Assembly: GCA_964017065.1 (NCBI GenBank)
Contig: OZ024783.1
Coordinates: 8,038,391 to 8,102,390, forward strand
Length of the DNA stretch: 64,000 nucleotides
Reading direction: 5' to 3'
From: Haliclona indistincta
Taxonomy: Eukaryota > Porifera > Demospongiae > Haplosclerida > Chalinidae
Shown here: positions 1 through 9,474 of the stretch, piece by piece
Position numbering within the stretch: the stretch's first letter is position 1
Layout: each line of letters opens with the position of its first letter
The notes under the pieces: model-generated
Told to the model about the DNA's origin: nothing
Database searches by the model: none
The model's input: only the letters and a program-made list of their open reading frames with translations
Position numbers and translations under genes: made by a program

Positions 1-114
1 TCAGAGCAAAGACTGCACTTTGTCGTTTGCAAAAGCGACGGCTCGACTCGTTGCCATAGTGCAACGAGTCGAGCCGTCGCTTTTGCAAACGACAAAGTGC
101 AGTCTTTGCTCTGA
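1..114. repeat. Perfect long hairpin (inverted repeat)
   Basis: Positions 1-54 are the exact reverse complement of 61-114, with a 6-nt loop (55-60, CATAGT). No mismatch is visible over 54 bp. The left arm begins at base 1, so the palindrome may extend outside the window. It is too perfect for an animal miRNA precursor. It could be a fold-back element, a recently formed palindrome, or a fold-back sequencing or assembly artefact. Confidence 0.9.
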
Positions 115-270
115 CTGGATATGCAATGCTTTTGTCCAGCCAAACCAACACACGCGATGCTACAAGTGTTTTTTTTTTCAGGCAACCATTCCTAGCTAGC
201 TACATGTACTTGCTCGTGGTAGGCGTGGTATCCCTTAACCTTAATACTCGCTTTAATAACTTTCGAGAAA

Positions 271-446
271 CGTTCGTGAGAGAACATTCGTGAGGGACGA
301 GAGAACATTCGTGAGGGACGAGAGAACATTCGTGAGGGAGGAGAGAACATTCCTGAGGAATGAGGGAACATTCGTGAGGGAGGAGAGAACGTTCGTGAGG
401 GACGAGGGCATGAGTCGTGAGGGACGAGGGCATGAGTCGCGAGAGC
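271..446. repeat. 21-bp tandem repeat
   Basis: About eight imperfect copies of a 21-bp unit of the form CATTCGTGAGGGACGAGAGAA. The last copies are more diverged (GGGCATGAGTCGTGAGGGAC). All reading frames through it stay open only because the period is a multiple of three. No gene is inferred. Confidence 0.85.
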
Positions 447-855
447 CGACCTTTAGGGCCATCGTACACTTGCCTTCTTGTGCTTCATATGCATTTGCAT
501 CGTTTTCCCAGAAATAAAGCCTGTTTTCTTGAATACTGGCCAGTTCTGCCACTCACGTGTCGATATGCAGCTATTACACGGAAGATATAGCTTACTTCGT
601 TAAAATCAATACAAACGTCTATGGCCCGAAGTCTAAGGGACTCAATTCAGCTAGCAACAGCAGCCGGCGTCAAGGAACAACGGAGGATTGTGTACCTAAA
701 AACTGTCCTCATTAGCCGCCATGATGGTGGGCGCGCGCCGCAAAATTTGTATTACGACTATTGGGCACAGCCGGTTGACGATCGATATCTATGAATAAAC
801 CGTGAATATGATTATTTTACTTGCTGAAGTTGCTGTTTCCGGTGAAGCGCCACCT
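447..855. other. No recognisable gene
   Basis: Intergenic stretch between the tandem repeat and the first transporter copy. I see no splice-flanked exon, RNA gene or terminal inverted repeat. Similarity to the intact transporter begins only at about 856. Confidence 0.5.
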
Positions 856-1914
856 TAAGTACAACAGTTATATTCATGCCATTGCTCATCACAGCAATCA
901 TTATTCTAGCAACAATTGTGATCAGATTTTACACTGCAAAGAAGTACTTGTACATACAGAAAGCAGGTCTCAATCCATTCAAGAATATCTACAAAGTGCT
1001 CAAGTACTCTTGGAAGCACAAGGTCCCTGAGCATCGCAGTGCCTTCACCTACTGGGAGGAGGATATTCCACGCCGTATTGACCTGGGGAAGAACAAGTAT
1101 GGAGGACCATTCACCAATGAGGAGGTGGAGGACACCAAGACATTCCTACGCATCCTAGCACTCATCCTGTGTCTGTTTGGATACCATCTAGCAGGAGATG
1201 GCTACTCTGCTCCAGAACAGCTCCAGAGGACCAGCTGTCCTTCACTGCCAGTACTGCTACTGATTGTGATTAATCCACTCCACATGAGCACTCTTGTTGC
1301 AGTGGTTGGTATACCACTGTATCGACGACTGGTGATTGTAAAAGTGATTCCAAGACTGAAGAATGTTCGGATGCTGAAAAAAATGTGGATCGGTCTGTAC
1401 CTCTCACTATACTTCAAGTTGTGCTGTACATCATAGTGGTTGTTAACCATCGTCAGTTTCAGCTACAAGAATTTCCATTTAATAAACATTCTCCGAGTAA
1501 AATGTGTCTTATTATCCGTACTGGTTGCAGTTTTATTGCATATTCACATAAATGGCACTGTCAGCAATACAACGACCCAGTTGACAACACCTACCTGTGG
1601 TTCATCATCCCTCAGCTCCTCAATGGTCTCTCTTCTCTGCTGGTGTCTATGACAGTTTGAGTTCATCTGTGCCCAGGCTCCTCGCACTACCCAGGGGCTG
1701 CTTATTGGTCTATGGTATGCCACCTTTAGCATCAGGTACTTAGTTGTCAGCATTACAGACAGTCTCATCCGACAGCGAGATGAGATAGTCAATGTGCAGA
1801 GGATGATTAAGGACACTCATGAGAGATGGTTAGACCAAGAGGAGGAGTATGAGCAAGAACGTGAAGCATTTTATAAGGCTTCAGCTCATATGAATCTATT
1901 GCATTATCGTAGCT
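856..1914 (+). pseudogene. 5'-truncated, frameshifted POT/PTR2-like transporter copy
   Basis: From about 856 this parallels the C-terminal two thirds of the intact gene at 2129-3847, in the same orientation. It starts at the equivalent of residue ~200 and includes the YIQKAGLNPFKNIYKVLKY block. The region before 856 does not match, so the copy is truncated. Differences seen by alignment are a 3-bp in-frame insertion near 1325 (an extra arginine), a 2-bp insertion near 1405 that breaks the frame, a 2-bp deletion near 1655, and loss of roughly 90 bp near 1750 (a region that encodes a membrane segment in the intact copy). The 3' end differs, with a changed stop region. It looks like a decayed tandem duplicate. 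A spliced functional product seems unlikely because the frame breaks fall inside conserved sequence without splice signals. Confidence 0.8.
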
Positions 1915-1989
1915 ATAATATGTTGTATCTTATGTACGTTGTATCTCTATATGTTATATAGTTTTATCTTTACGTTTGAACTGATTGTG

Positions 1990-2128
1990 TTTACTTGTAT
2001 GTAGATATAACATTGTGTACAGTAGTCACAAGCCTACATTCCATAGTAGATAGAATGATTGTTTTGCAGTTTTTGTTGCTTCTAATGTAGCGTGTTCAAT
2101 AACAAATTTAGTTTAACAAGTATTCAAC
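1990..2128 (+). repeat. Intergenic block repeated upstream of transporter copies
   Basis: This stretch (starting CTTGTATGTAGATATAACAT and ending just before the ATG at 2129) recurs at about 3893-4035, immediately before the N-terminal fragment at 4036. Both copies end in ATTTAGTTTAACAAGTATTC plus AAC before the start codon. The duplication unit therefore included the 3' flank of one gene and the promoter or 5' UTR of the next. Confidence 0.8.
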
Positions 2129-3847
2129 ATGAAGCTACGTGGTTCTCTGCTAGTCATTGTCTGTTGTCTGATAGTGGAAGTTTGCAACTTAAGTCTGAAA
2201 GAATTTATTATATATGCTGGAGTAGTGCTTGAAGCCAGAATACTAGCCTTTGCTTTTGAAGGAGTACTATTTATGCTCTATCCACTCGTGGGTCACCTGA
2301 CAGATGTTTACTTGACCAGGTATCGTAGCCTGAAATGGTCCTTTGGTATCCTTCTTATCACCACCAGTTCACTCCTAATATATTTTCTAACTGATATTGC
2401 ACTATCTGGTATTGGGAAGACAGGAATTATTTACCACTCACAAGTAGATGTACCATTTTATTGCATAGTTAGTATACTACTCTTCATTGGACTGGCATTG
2501 TTTCTAGCTAATGCCATTCAGTTTGGACTGGATCAGCTACTAGAGGCTCCCACACAAAAACTGATTGCTTTTATCCACTGGTATTACTGGGCTCAGAATG
2601 TTGGCAGATTAGTATTGATGTACGCTTTGGGAATTGGGCTTCTCACAGTAGATGGGTTTGATAAGATAACAAATGGAGCACTCGGTGATGCACTGAATGG
2701 AAGCAAGGACAGTATAATAATCGTGCCTCTGTGCATTACGGTTACATCTATTGTTGCTGCAATATTTGTTAAGTTTTTTACTTCGAAAAAGCACTTGTAC
2801 ATACAGAAAGCAGGTCTCAATCCATTCAAGAATATCTACAAAGTGCTCAAGTACTCTTGGAAGCACAAGGTCCCTGAGCATCGCAGTGCCTTCACCTACT
2901 GGGAGGAGGATATTCCACGCCGTATTGACCTGGGCAAGAATAAATACGGAGGACCATTCACCAATGAAGAGGTGGAGGACACCAAGACATTCCTACGCAT
3001 TCTACCACTCCTCCTGTGTCTGTTTGGATACCATCTAGCAGGAGATGGCTACTCTGGTCCAGAACAGCTCCAGAGGACCAGCTGTCCTTCACTACCAGTA
3101 CTGCTACTGATTGTGATTAATCCACTCCACTTGAGCACTCTTGTTGCAGTGGTTGGTATACCACTGTATCGACTGGTGATTGTGAAAGTGATTCCAAGAC
3201 TGAAGAATGTTCGAATGCTGACAAAAATGTGGATCGGTCTGTACTTTTCGTTACTTCAAGTCGTGTTGTACATCATAGTGGTTGTTAACCATGATACCAC
3301 ATACTGGCAGCAACATCACACTAATGTTGCTAACCACACATTCTCGATGCAGTGCCTTATTATTCGTAAATTTTGTCGTAGTCACAATTTTATTGAATAC
3401 AATGATGACCCAGTTGACAACACCTACCTGTGGTTCATCATCCCTCAGCTCCTCAATGGTCTCTCTTCTCTGCTTGTGTCTATGACAGTGTTTGAGTTCA
3501 TCTGTGCCCAGGCTCCTCGCACTACCCAGGGGCTGCTCATTGGTCTGTGGTATGCCACCTTTAGCATCAGGTACTTAGCTGTTGGTACTCTAGACAATCT
3601 CATCATAGAGAGGAGGTCCTGGCTGATCTATGAAGGAGTGAAGGGGTTTCTGATCCTGGTGTCTCTGGTGCTGTTCTCATGTGTGTCCAGACGCTACCGC
3701 TACCGACAGCGAGATGAGATAGTCAATGTCCAGGGAATGATTGAGGACACTCATGAGAGATGGTTAGACCAGGAGGAGGAGTACGAGCAAGAACGTGAAG
3801 CATTTCACAAGGCTTTCAGCTCATATGAATCTCTTGCAACGCAGTGA
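2129..3847 (+). CDS. POT/PTR2-like (SLC15-type) MFS transporter, intact, intronless
   Basis: A 572-residue multi-pass membrane protein. Residues ~4-20 form the first hydrophobic segment. A major-facilitator loop motif, GHLTDVYLTRYR, lies at ~55-66. The segment around 130-160 carries the PTR2-family signature: FGLDQ with the DQ pair at 135-136, then F..WYYWAQNVG at ~148-159. A long polar cytoplasmic loop (~217-287) precedes the C-terminal half, which contains several more helices. The C-terminal tail is acidic and charged. Family members use the proton gradient to import peptides or other small solutes at the plasma membrane; the substrate here cannot be read from sequence. The ATG at 2129 opens a hydrophobic segment and is conserved in the neighbouring copies (MKL.GSLLVI), which supports this start. 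It is the only intact member of the local cluster. The missing introns could mean retroposition of an ancestor. Family call likely; function inferred. Confidence 0.8.
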   Translation: MKLRGSLLVIVCCLIVEVCNLSLKEFIIYAGVVLEARILAFAFEGVLFMLYPLVGHLTDVYLTRYRSLKWSFGILLITTSSLLIYFLTDIALSGIGKTGIIYHSQVDVPFYCIVSILLFIGLALFLANAIQFGLDQLLEAPTQKLIAFIHWYYWAQNVGRLVLMYALGIGLLTVDGFDKITNGALGDALNGSKDSIIIVPLCITVTSIVAAIFVKFFTSKKHLYIQKAGLNPFKNIYKVLKYSWKHKVPEHRSAFTYWEEDIPRRIDLGKNKYGGPFTNEEVEDTKTFLRILPLLLCLFGYHLAGDGYSGPEQLQRTSCPSLPVLLLIVINPLHLSTLVAVVGIPLYRLVIVKVIPRLKNVRMLTKMWIGLYFSLLQVVLYIIVVVNHDTTYWQQHHTNVANHTFSMQCLIIRKFCRSHNFIEYNDDPVDNTYLWFIIPQLLNGLSSLLVSMTVFEFICAQAPRTTQGLLIGLWYATFSIRYLAVGTLDNLIIERRSWLIYEGVKGFLILVSLVLFSCVSRRYRYRQRDEIVNVQGMIEDTHERWLDQEEEYEQEREAFHKAFSSYESLATQ

Positions 3848-3892
3848 TAGTGCATCTTCATGTAGTGTTATCTCTACATTTGAGCTGCTTGT

Positions 3893-4137
3893 GTTTACTT
3901 GTATGTAGATATAATGTTGTGTAAGGTAGTCACAAGCATACATATTGCTACATTCCAAAGTAGATTATTTTGCAGTTTTTGCTGCTTCTAATGTAGCATG
4001 TTTCAACAACAAATTTAGTTTAACAAGTATTCAACATGAAGCTACATGGTTCTTTATTAGTAATCGTCTGTTGTCTGATGGTAGATTTTTGTAGTATCAT
4101 TCAAAAAGAGTGTTTGTTATTTCAACGGATCTGCTAG
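3893..4137 (+). pseudogene. N-terminal fragment of a transporter copy with its upstream block
   Basis: Positions 3893-4035 repeat the block at 1990-2128. An ATG at 4036 then opens a 33-codon frame (MKLHGSLLVIVCCLMVDFCS...) parallel to the start of the 572-residue transporter, stopping at 4135. After residue ~20 the sequence no longer matches the family. It reads as the leading edge of a further tandem copy cut off by a deletion or insertion. No clear splice donor is seen before the stop, so it is more likely a remnant than a first exon. Confidence 0.7.
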
Positions 4138-4350
4138 ACAGAATAGAATTTATGTCCTCTAAGGACTACTTTCCGACGACGCCATCTTGTTGCTACGGTG
4201 TTGCTATGTGACGTCACTTCCTGGAAAAAGTTTTATTGCCCATGCATGGTATACGATATAACCACAGAGCGGCACCTTTGATCTTACAGTTGCCTGGGCT
4301 ACAAAAGAGTATAAGTCTGGAATTTTGGTGTTTTGCTGACTATTGTCAAA

Positions 4351-4431
4351 ATGAAGCTGTGTGGTTCTCTACTAGTCATTCTCTGTTGTCTGATAGTGGA
4401 ATATTGCAACTTTCATGGCAATCCTCAAGCA
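4351..4431 (+). CDS. Possible first exon or fragment of another transporter copy
   Basis: The ATG at 4351 opens MKLCGSLLVILCCLIVEYCN, again the start of the local transporter family. Translation runs 27 codons and is followed at 4432 by GTAAGG, a good 5' splice site in phase 0; the unspliced frame stops a few codons later. It could be exon 1 of a spliced paralogue whose later exons are lost or displaced, since no continuation is visible before 5900. Alternatively it is another decayed copy. Confidence 0.5.
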
Positions 4432-4494
4432 GTAAGGCTGTAAAAAGCCGTGCTTTTGATGACACACACCAACCAACTGACGAACCCAACGCTT

Positions 4495-4521
4495 AACCCT
4501 CGGACGCCATTGCGTCCAGGG
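4495..4521. repeat. Short hairpin at decayed repeat edge
   Basis: CCCT.GGACGC and GCGTCC.AGGG form an imperfect stem around a short loop. The left edge TTAACCCTCGG matches the left terminus of the MITE at 44012, so this may be a solo MITE end. Confidence 0.45.
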
Positions 4522-5310
4522 TAATTATTACGTATTGGTATTATAGCAATGTATGTCATAAACAGGTGACATCACAGAAAAAGGATATGCCAGGAAAGTA
4601 GCAAGGTTAGAGAAAGAGTTAGGAGAAAGAGGAAATTACTGAAAAACTTGCTGCCGCAAAGGGAAGTACAACTATGCAGCAGACAATAAGAACCTTGTTC
4701 AGCAAGCCATCAGAATCTGGTGCAAGTAGTTCAAAACAGGTCAAAGAGGTCAAAGCTGACAGGGAAATCCAAGAAAAACAAATCACTGTGTAGTCAACCA
4801 TTGATGACAAAGTTGCAGCCTAAATTGGTGAAGGCACCAATGCCTACTAAGCTGGTAAAAGGAAGTTGACTGATGAAGGTAATTTTTCCAGTATTTGTGG
4901 TGTAAACTAGGTAATTTTACAAGAATTTGTTGTGTAAACTATCATCATCTTTACAGCATTCTTAAGGGAATTGTACAATAACACACTGTATCAGCAATAC
5001 CAGGAGGAATCAATAAGCTATGTTCCTAGTAGAGATCAGGATGAAGTTCATCTTGATGATGCATGTACTTCTATAGTCTAATAGTTCTATGATTCTATTC
5101 TTTGGTATACTCATTGTTGCTGAATTCCATCTCAAGCAGGCTAAACAGCTCTTCATACGGTACAAGTTGTACAAACATCATTTGAGACACCAGCAGTACT
5201 ATAGCGCAATAGCTTTTGATATTTGATCATAATTTACTAACTTGCTAGATGTATGCAACTGAGCATCAAAATAATTATATCAAACATAGACCACTACATG
5301 AACAGATAAA
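4522..5310. other. Intergenic; possible decayed coding remnant near 4640-4800
   Basis: A plus-strand frame at about 4640-4790 reads as lysine/serine-rich protein-like sequence ending at a TAG near 4790. It has no start, no splice support and no family I recognise. The rest is AT-rich sequence with nothing identifiable. Confidence 0.3.
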
Positions 5311-5318
5311 GAAAAGCC

Positions 5319-5455
5319 AGTCTTCGGTTCCGTTGTGTTCCGTTTCAGCAAGTATCCATAAACCAATTCTTAAAAGTTAGTCTTCGGTTCCGTTGTGTTC
5401 CGTTTCAGCAAGTATCCATAAACCATTTCTTAAAAGTCAGTCTTCGGTTCCGTTC
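5319..5455. repeat. 60-bp tandem repeat, about 2.3 copies
   Basis: The unit beginning AGTCTTCGGTTCCGTTGTGT recurs at 5319, 5379 and 5439 with an exact 60-bp period. The first two copies differ at a couple of bases only. The third breaks off after 17 bp. Confidence 0.9.
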
Positions 5456-5995
5456 ACAGACAAAGGTTGAAAACTATCAGTCAAATTGGGCACCCAATTC
5501 TTCTAGGAAACTATCATAAGGGCAGTCTATACCTAACAAACAGATAGGCAGACCTAGATGCACTATAGGGCAGTCTTACAAGTTGAAGAACAAACCCAAC
5601 AATACTTTGGAGTGTGGAATGGATTCCTGTAAGCTAAAGAAAGTCCTGCAAGGACACACCTATGGGCAGTATAATATAGCCAGCAGCCCTCTCTATAGTC
5701 AATACTCGTTGATTAACAAAACAAACAATACTATTATTTCATGGTAACATCAGTTCCTTTTTCAGAATCTAAAAAGTAAAACTGAAAACTGATATTTTGT
5801 TAGATCTTAGTTAGATTCACAATAAACCAATAAAATTAATTAATTGATGCATTTCCTTCACAACACAGCTGCAACAATACATTAACTCAAAACAAATTCC
5901 TGGCTGGCTCAATGTTATGGATCTAACCACTGTACTTGAGCAGCTGTTTATAGTAAAGCAGCTCATTTTGAAAGTCAGAGAAACAAGGTCATTTG
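5456..5995. other. Intergenic or intronic, nothing identified
   Basis: AT-rich sequence without recognisable repeats. An open frame from 5917 passes through the exon below in a different frame and is not supported. Confidence 0.4.
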
Positions 5996-5998
5996 AGA

Positions 5999-6428
5999 CA
6001 GACTTCACGAGACTCAAATCCCCTTCTACTACGAGTAAGATATTTTACTCTACTCAAGGTATCTTTCACTATTCAACTGTGCCTTGCCTTTTAGAGACAG
6101 CTACACTCTGTACGTGCCTCGTCCACTCAAGAAAAAAATCATGTATAATCTGACTTTCCTAACGTATTGTGCAATTGACTTCTTTCCCTCTGCTGCAGTA
6201 CTCTTCGGAGCACCTCTTCTCTTTCCGTTCATTCTAACAGCACTGATTATCTATCATTTGATTCGAAAATACCTGCTCCCAACTTTGCTGAAAAATTGGT
6301 CACTCTTGGATTTATTTGAAAAAGCAAGCAGGCACTTCTTTGACAAGGTTTTACACCGATCAAAAGTGTTCCCAGAGCAGTACGTGGTACAGCGGTTTCA
6401 TGTCTTCTTGCCTGAGAAACCCTTGTAA
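5999..6428 (+). CDS. Small membrane protein, last two exons (upstream exons not found)
   Basis: An exon ending at 6034 (frame ...IPFYY) is followed by GTAAGA. A 60-nt intron (6035-6094) ends in TTGCCTTTTAG, and a second exon runs 6095-6428. Joining restores a continuous frame (...PFYYE|DSYTLYVPRPLK...) that stops at 6426-6428. The protein has a basic stretch (RPLKKK), then a long hydrophobic region (about 40 residues, including AAVLFGAPLLFPFILTALII) able to form one or two membrane helices, then a basic amphipathic tail. A stop codon sits just before 5999 in this frame, so the exon must begin at an acceptor near 5990-6002. I do not recognise the family. It could belong with the membrane-protein exon at 8979, in which case the transposase unit between them would sit in an intron, but no donor was found near 6428 to support that. 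Confidence 0.5.
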
Positions 6429-6560
6429 TAGTCAATTTGCACTTTAACTGCAAATTAACGAAAGAGAGCATTTGAACGTAGCAGTTTTGCGTACGCGTAT
6501 ACAAGTTATGTGCACGTACGTGTACGACAAGTTGACTCCGCCTCTCTGTCTCATGAGCTC

Positions 6561-7565
6561 ATGGCTACTCGCACAAGTTGCGAGCCAAGGCGTTGTAGCG
6601 CTTATTCTGAGGATCTCAGGTGGCGTATGGTCTACCAACACGAAGCCCTCAACTTCACGTACGATGCCATCGCAGCCAACTTGAACGTTGACTCATCCAC
6701 GGTGAAAAGAACATTACAACTGTTTCGTAGTACCAACCACGTTACAAAGAAAAAATATGATGCCTCTAATCTTCCGCGTGAGTTGAACGACACTATTCAG
6801 CTCATAATTCTTCAGACGGTCTTAGAGCGACCAGGCATAATGCTACACGAAATCCAAGCTGAGATTGAATATACCACTGGCACACACTTGGCTCTGTCTA
6901 CCATCTGTCAATTTTTGCACAAGAGTGGGTTTTCAAGGCAAAGAATGCGTTTCGTAGCTACTCAGAGAGACGACAGTATACGAGCCATGTTTGCAAGTGA
7001 GGTCAGTATTTATACTGCTGACATGTTTATCTTTTTGGATGAGACTGGTACTGACCGTAGAAATGTTTTGAGGCGATATGCATACAGCTGGAGAGGAATG
7101 CCTGCCGTAGCTCACAGATTACTCGTTAGAGGTCAGCGCCTTTCGAGCATAGCAATCATGAGTACCTCTGGACTCTTAGATTGTCATGTTATTCAGGGAA
7201 CAGTGGATGGAGACATTTTCTACGATTTCGTACAGAATAATCTTCTACCCCACCTGATGCCCTTTAATGGTGTTAATCCACACAGCGTTGTAGTGTTGGA
7301 TAACGCATCTATCCATCACGTGGATGGTATTGTGAGCATGATTGAGTCCGTTGGTGCTTTAGTTCTGTTTTTGCCACCGTATTCACCAGATTATAACCCC
7401 ATTGAAGAACTCTTTTCAAAGCTCAAAGCAGTAGTCAAGCACTTTGAAGCAGAACAGGAAATGCAAGAGATGACTTTAGAAGAGATTGTTTTAGCTGCAT
7501 TTACCAGTATTACTCCAGAAAATTGTATTAGTTGGATTGAGCATGCTGAAATCTATCCAATGTAA
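6561..7565 (+). CDS. DDE transposase, IS630/Tc1-mariner superfamily
   Basis: An intact 334-residue frame from the ATG at 6561; an upstream in-frame ATG at 6510 would add 17 residues lacking transposase character. The N-terminal ~100 residues form a helix-turn-helix region (YSEDLRWRMVYQHEALNFTY, then DAIAANLNVDSSTVKR). The catalytic domain carries the three acidic positions: FIFLDETG (first D), VVVLDNASIHH (second D) and YSPDYNPIEELFSKLK (E), in the LPPYSPDYNPIE context typical of DDE_3 endonucleases. The product would cut and rejoin element ends in the nucleus. It faces the gene at 7628-8725 tail to tail with a 62-bp gap containing AATAAA at about 7607. No frameshift is seen, so it may still be active or recently active. 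I could not define convincing terminal inverted repeats. Confidence 0.85.
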   Translation: MATRTSCEPRRCSAYSEDLRWRMVYQHEALNFTYDAIAANLNVDSSTVKRTLQLFRSTNHVTKKKYDASNLPRELNDTIQLIILQTVLERPGIMLHEIQAEIEYTTGTHLALSTICQFLHKSGFSRQRMRFVATQRDDSIRAMFASEVSIYTADMFIFLDETGTDRRNVLRRYAYSWRGMPAVAHRLLVRGQRLSSIAIMSTSGLLDCHVIQGTVDGDIFYDFVQNNLLPHLMPFNGVNPHSVVVLDNASIHHVDGIVSMIESVGALVLFLPPYSPDYNPIEELFSKLKAVVKHFEAEQEMQEMTLEEIVLAAFTSITPENCISWIEHAEIYPM

Positions 7566-7627
7566 ATTACATCATTCATTTTAATAACATCACAAGGTTT
7601 GAATCAATAAAATTAATGAGTCAGTGA

Positions 7628-8725
7628 CTAGGCTAGCTTACGCAGAGCAGCAAGCACAATCGCTTTCTGCTCTGCGAACTCTTCTTGAGTCAGCACATTT
7701 TGCTCAAGTAGCTGTTGTAGTTCTCGAAGTTCCTGTAAGTACTTCATCCTCAATTCTGATTTCTTTCGAGGTGAGTATTCTACCACTGAATTAGAGTCTG
7801 AGTTATTGCTGGTGCCTGGTGATGTACTATTGCTGGTGCTTGCAGCTGGTGGTGAACTATTGCTGGTGCCTGGTAGTGTATTGTCTTGTGGTGTACCACG
7901 TATCGCTCCTGCTAACGTAGAAATAGCTTCCGCTACTGACTCTCTTTTCTTTCTTTTTGGCACGACTCCGGTAATAGCTGGAACCTCTGGTGGATCATCT
8001 AGGCTTTCATGATGGTTTGCAGCAATCATTCTCGCCCACAACCGCATCTGCGGCAAAGTATACTTACTCTCGTGTCTTAGTTTCAGCTCAGCAACTGTTT
8101 CGTCCACTTTGTCTTCAATGAGCCTTCGCTTGCTTGGTGGTGGGTTATTTGGTGATGATCGCTTTCCTCCAACATCAGCATCTTCATTAGTAAGCGATTT
8201 TGCACCATCGCACCATAACATCACGTCATGTTTGCTCCCTAGAGATTGGTACATTGACGGTAGGTCATCTGGTGAAATGAGCCAATGCTTGGAGGATCTT
8301 TTCCCAAGAAAGTAGCCGACTTGAAAGTTATTACCACTTGGCACACTGTCTTTAAATTCACTCTTGATCGCCATCTTCACTTCAAGAATCGAATCGAATC
8401 TTCTCCTATGGCTACGCATCTCTCTCACAACAAACTCACTCCTTTTTTCTGTATTTATAATTTTGACTCGGTAGTTGTACTGCTGTATGTAATAGCAAAA
8501 CATCAATACTTTTTTAGACACAAAAGATTAATATCTTACTTCTAGCTCTTCGCCTTCATCATCGTATGTCTGGTCACGTGGCAGCAAGTCGTCACCATAA
8601 TCTTGCTCTTCGTGGCTCGATCCAAAGTGCAGATAGCTAGTATCAGTATCACAAAGTGGCGGTCGATAAAATCCAGTATGTGATGGCCAATAGGAGTAAT
8701 TCCAGGGTTGATTCTCGTCTCCCAT
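7628..8725 (-). CDS. Two-exon gene with C-terminal SHOCT-like motif, possibly an element partner gene
   Basis: Exon 1 runs 8725-8540 (62 codons from MGDENQPWNYSYW, rich in aromatic and acidic residues). A 57-nt intron (8539-8483) starts GTAAGA and ends TTACATACAG. Exon 2 runs 8482-7628. The join is in phase 0 (...EGEELE|QYNYRVK...) and gives about 346 residues. Visible parts are an N-terminal globular region, a basic nuclear-type stretch (SKRR), the block MRLWARMIAANHHES, a Ser/Thr/Pro-rich linker, and a C-terminal helical pair ELRELQQLLEQNVLTQEEF that resembles a SHOCT domain. I do not recognise a named gene, although the central block recalls uncharacterised proteins of sponges and cnidarians (memory only). 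Because it is convergent with an intact transposase it may be carried by the same element. Alternatively it is a host gene beside an insertion. Confidence 0.65.
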
Positions 8726-8978
8726 GATAACGCTGCTCTGGATTCTCCTATACTACACGTGCTTGTAGGGAGGGGCGGATTATTATACCCGTACCCCGCC
8801 CTCTAGCTGTACGTGCTTGTACACGTCGTAACGTAAGCTTGCTGTGTACTAGTATAGTATAGTGTATGTATTACGTCCGCACCGTACGCGGTACAGCAGC
8901 TATCTATAAGGCGCAAATAGCACTACAAAGACTTAGCACATTAGCACGCGACGGTCTACGGTCTACGCTTCTCCCTAG

Positions 8979-9138
8979 GCAAGAAGACATGAAAGCACTG
9001 TATCAGGCTACAGGGCCCCGAGATGGTACATATACTGGCTATTTAGTTTGCTATACGGCATGATAGCTTTTGCTATAGCACTATTTTGGGACAATTTTGT
9101 CTTATCAGAAGTAAATTTTTGTAAAGCCGGAGACGAAG
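8979..9138 (+). CDS. Membrane-protein exon, 5' part, interrupted by BEL insertion
   Basis: A good splice acceptor (CTTCTCCCTAG at 8968-8978) opens a frame reading APRWYIYWLFSLLYGMIAFA, a membrane helix, then a cysteine-containing loop (VNFCKAGDE). At 9138 the frame runs straight into the BEL LTR. Removing 9139-15507 (element plus one target-site copy) restores the frame exactly: GAC GAA G then AA AAC CAG. Upstream of 8978 the frame has a stop (TAG within the acceptor), so earlier exons are needed; none was identified with confidence. The insertion must truncate the protein in this haplotype. Confidence 0.7.
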
Positions 9139-9443
9139 TGTGGGCGCAGAGTAGGCTCACACTAAGAAATTGGGCAACCCTAAAATCGCAACGATCGCGA
9201 GTAAGTAGATTGGCGGTGTATCCAAACTTTAATGTAATTCAGCAGACAGAACAATGGAGAGAGTGAGAGAATGAACAACAGAACTGGTTTTATAGGAATA
9301 CACAGAAATCTAATATTAGAATGATAAAGATAGTAACGAACAGTCATGAGATTAGTTAATGAGTTGAGTGTGAATGACAAAGATAGTAACGAACAGTCAT
9401 GAGATTAGTTAATGAGTTGAGTGTGAATCCATTGGCGCCAACA
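9139..9443 (-). repeat. 3' LTR of the BEL element
   Basis: 305 bp, same as 15198-15502. On the plus strand it starts TGTGGGCGCAG and ends GGCGCCAACA. It contains an internal tandem duplication of about 53 bp (AAGATAGTAACGAACAGTCA...) present in both LTRs, so the duplication predates this insertion. Confidence 0.95.
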
Positions 9444-9470
9444 TACCGCCCCTCCAAAGACGGAACGTCT
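9444..9470 (-). other. Polypurine tract of the BEL element
   Basis: Read on the minus strand, TTTGGAGGGGCGGTA lies directly against the start of the 3' LTR, the expected position for the plus-strand primer. Confidence 0.75.
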
Positions 9471-9474
9471 TTCG

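Noticed and set aside
1..114. miRNA precursor
   Set aside because: The arms are perfectly complementary over 54 bp and the loop is 6 nt, unlike an animal pre-miRNA; kept as a hairpin only.
200..552. Overlapping long frames over the 21-bp repeat
   Set aside because: They exist only because the repeat period is a multiple of three; no start context, domain or splice support.
5917..6153. 78-codon frame as an exon of the membrane gene
   Set aside because: In that frame the spliced product ends shortly after the acceptor; the alternative frame gives a continuous membrane protein.
6480..8900. Terminal inverted repeats around the transposase unit built from CGTGTACAAG-like words
   Set aside because: Similar words near 6495 and 8820 match too weakly and irregularly to call element ends.
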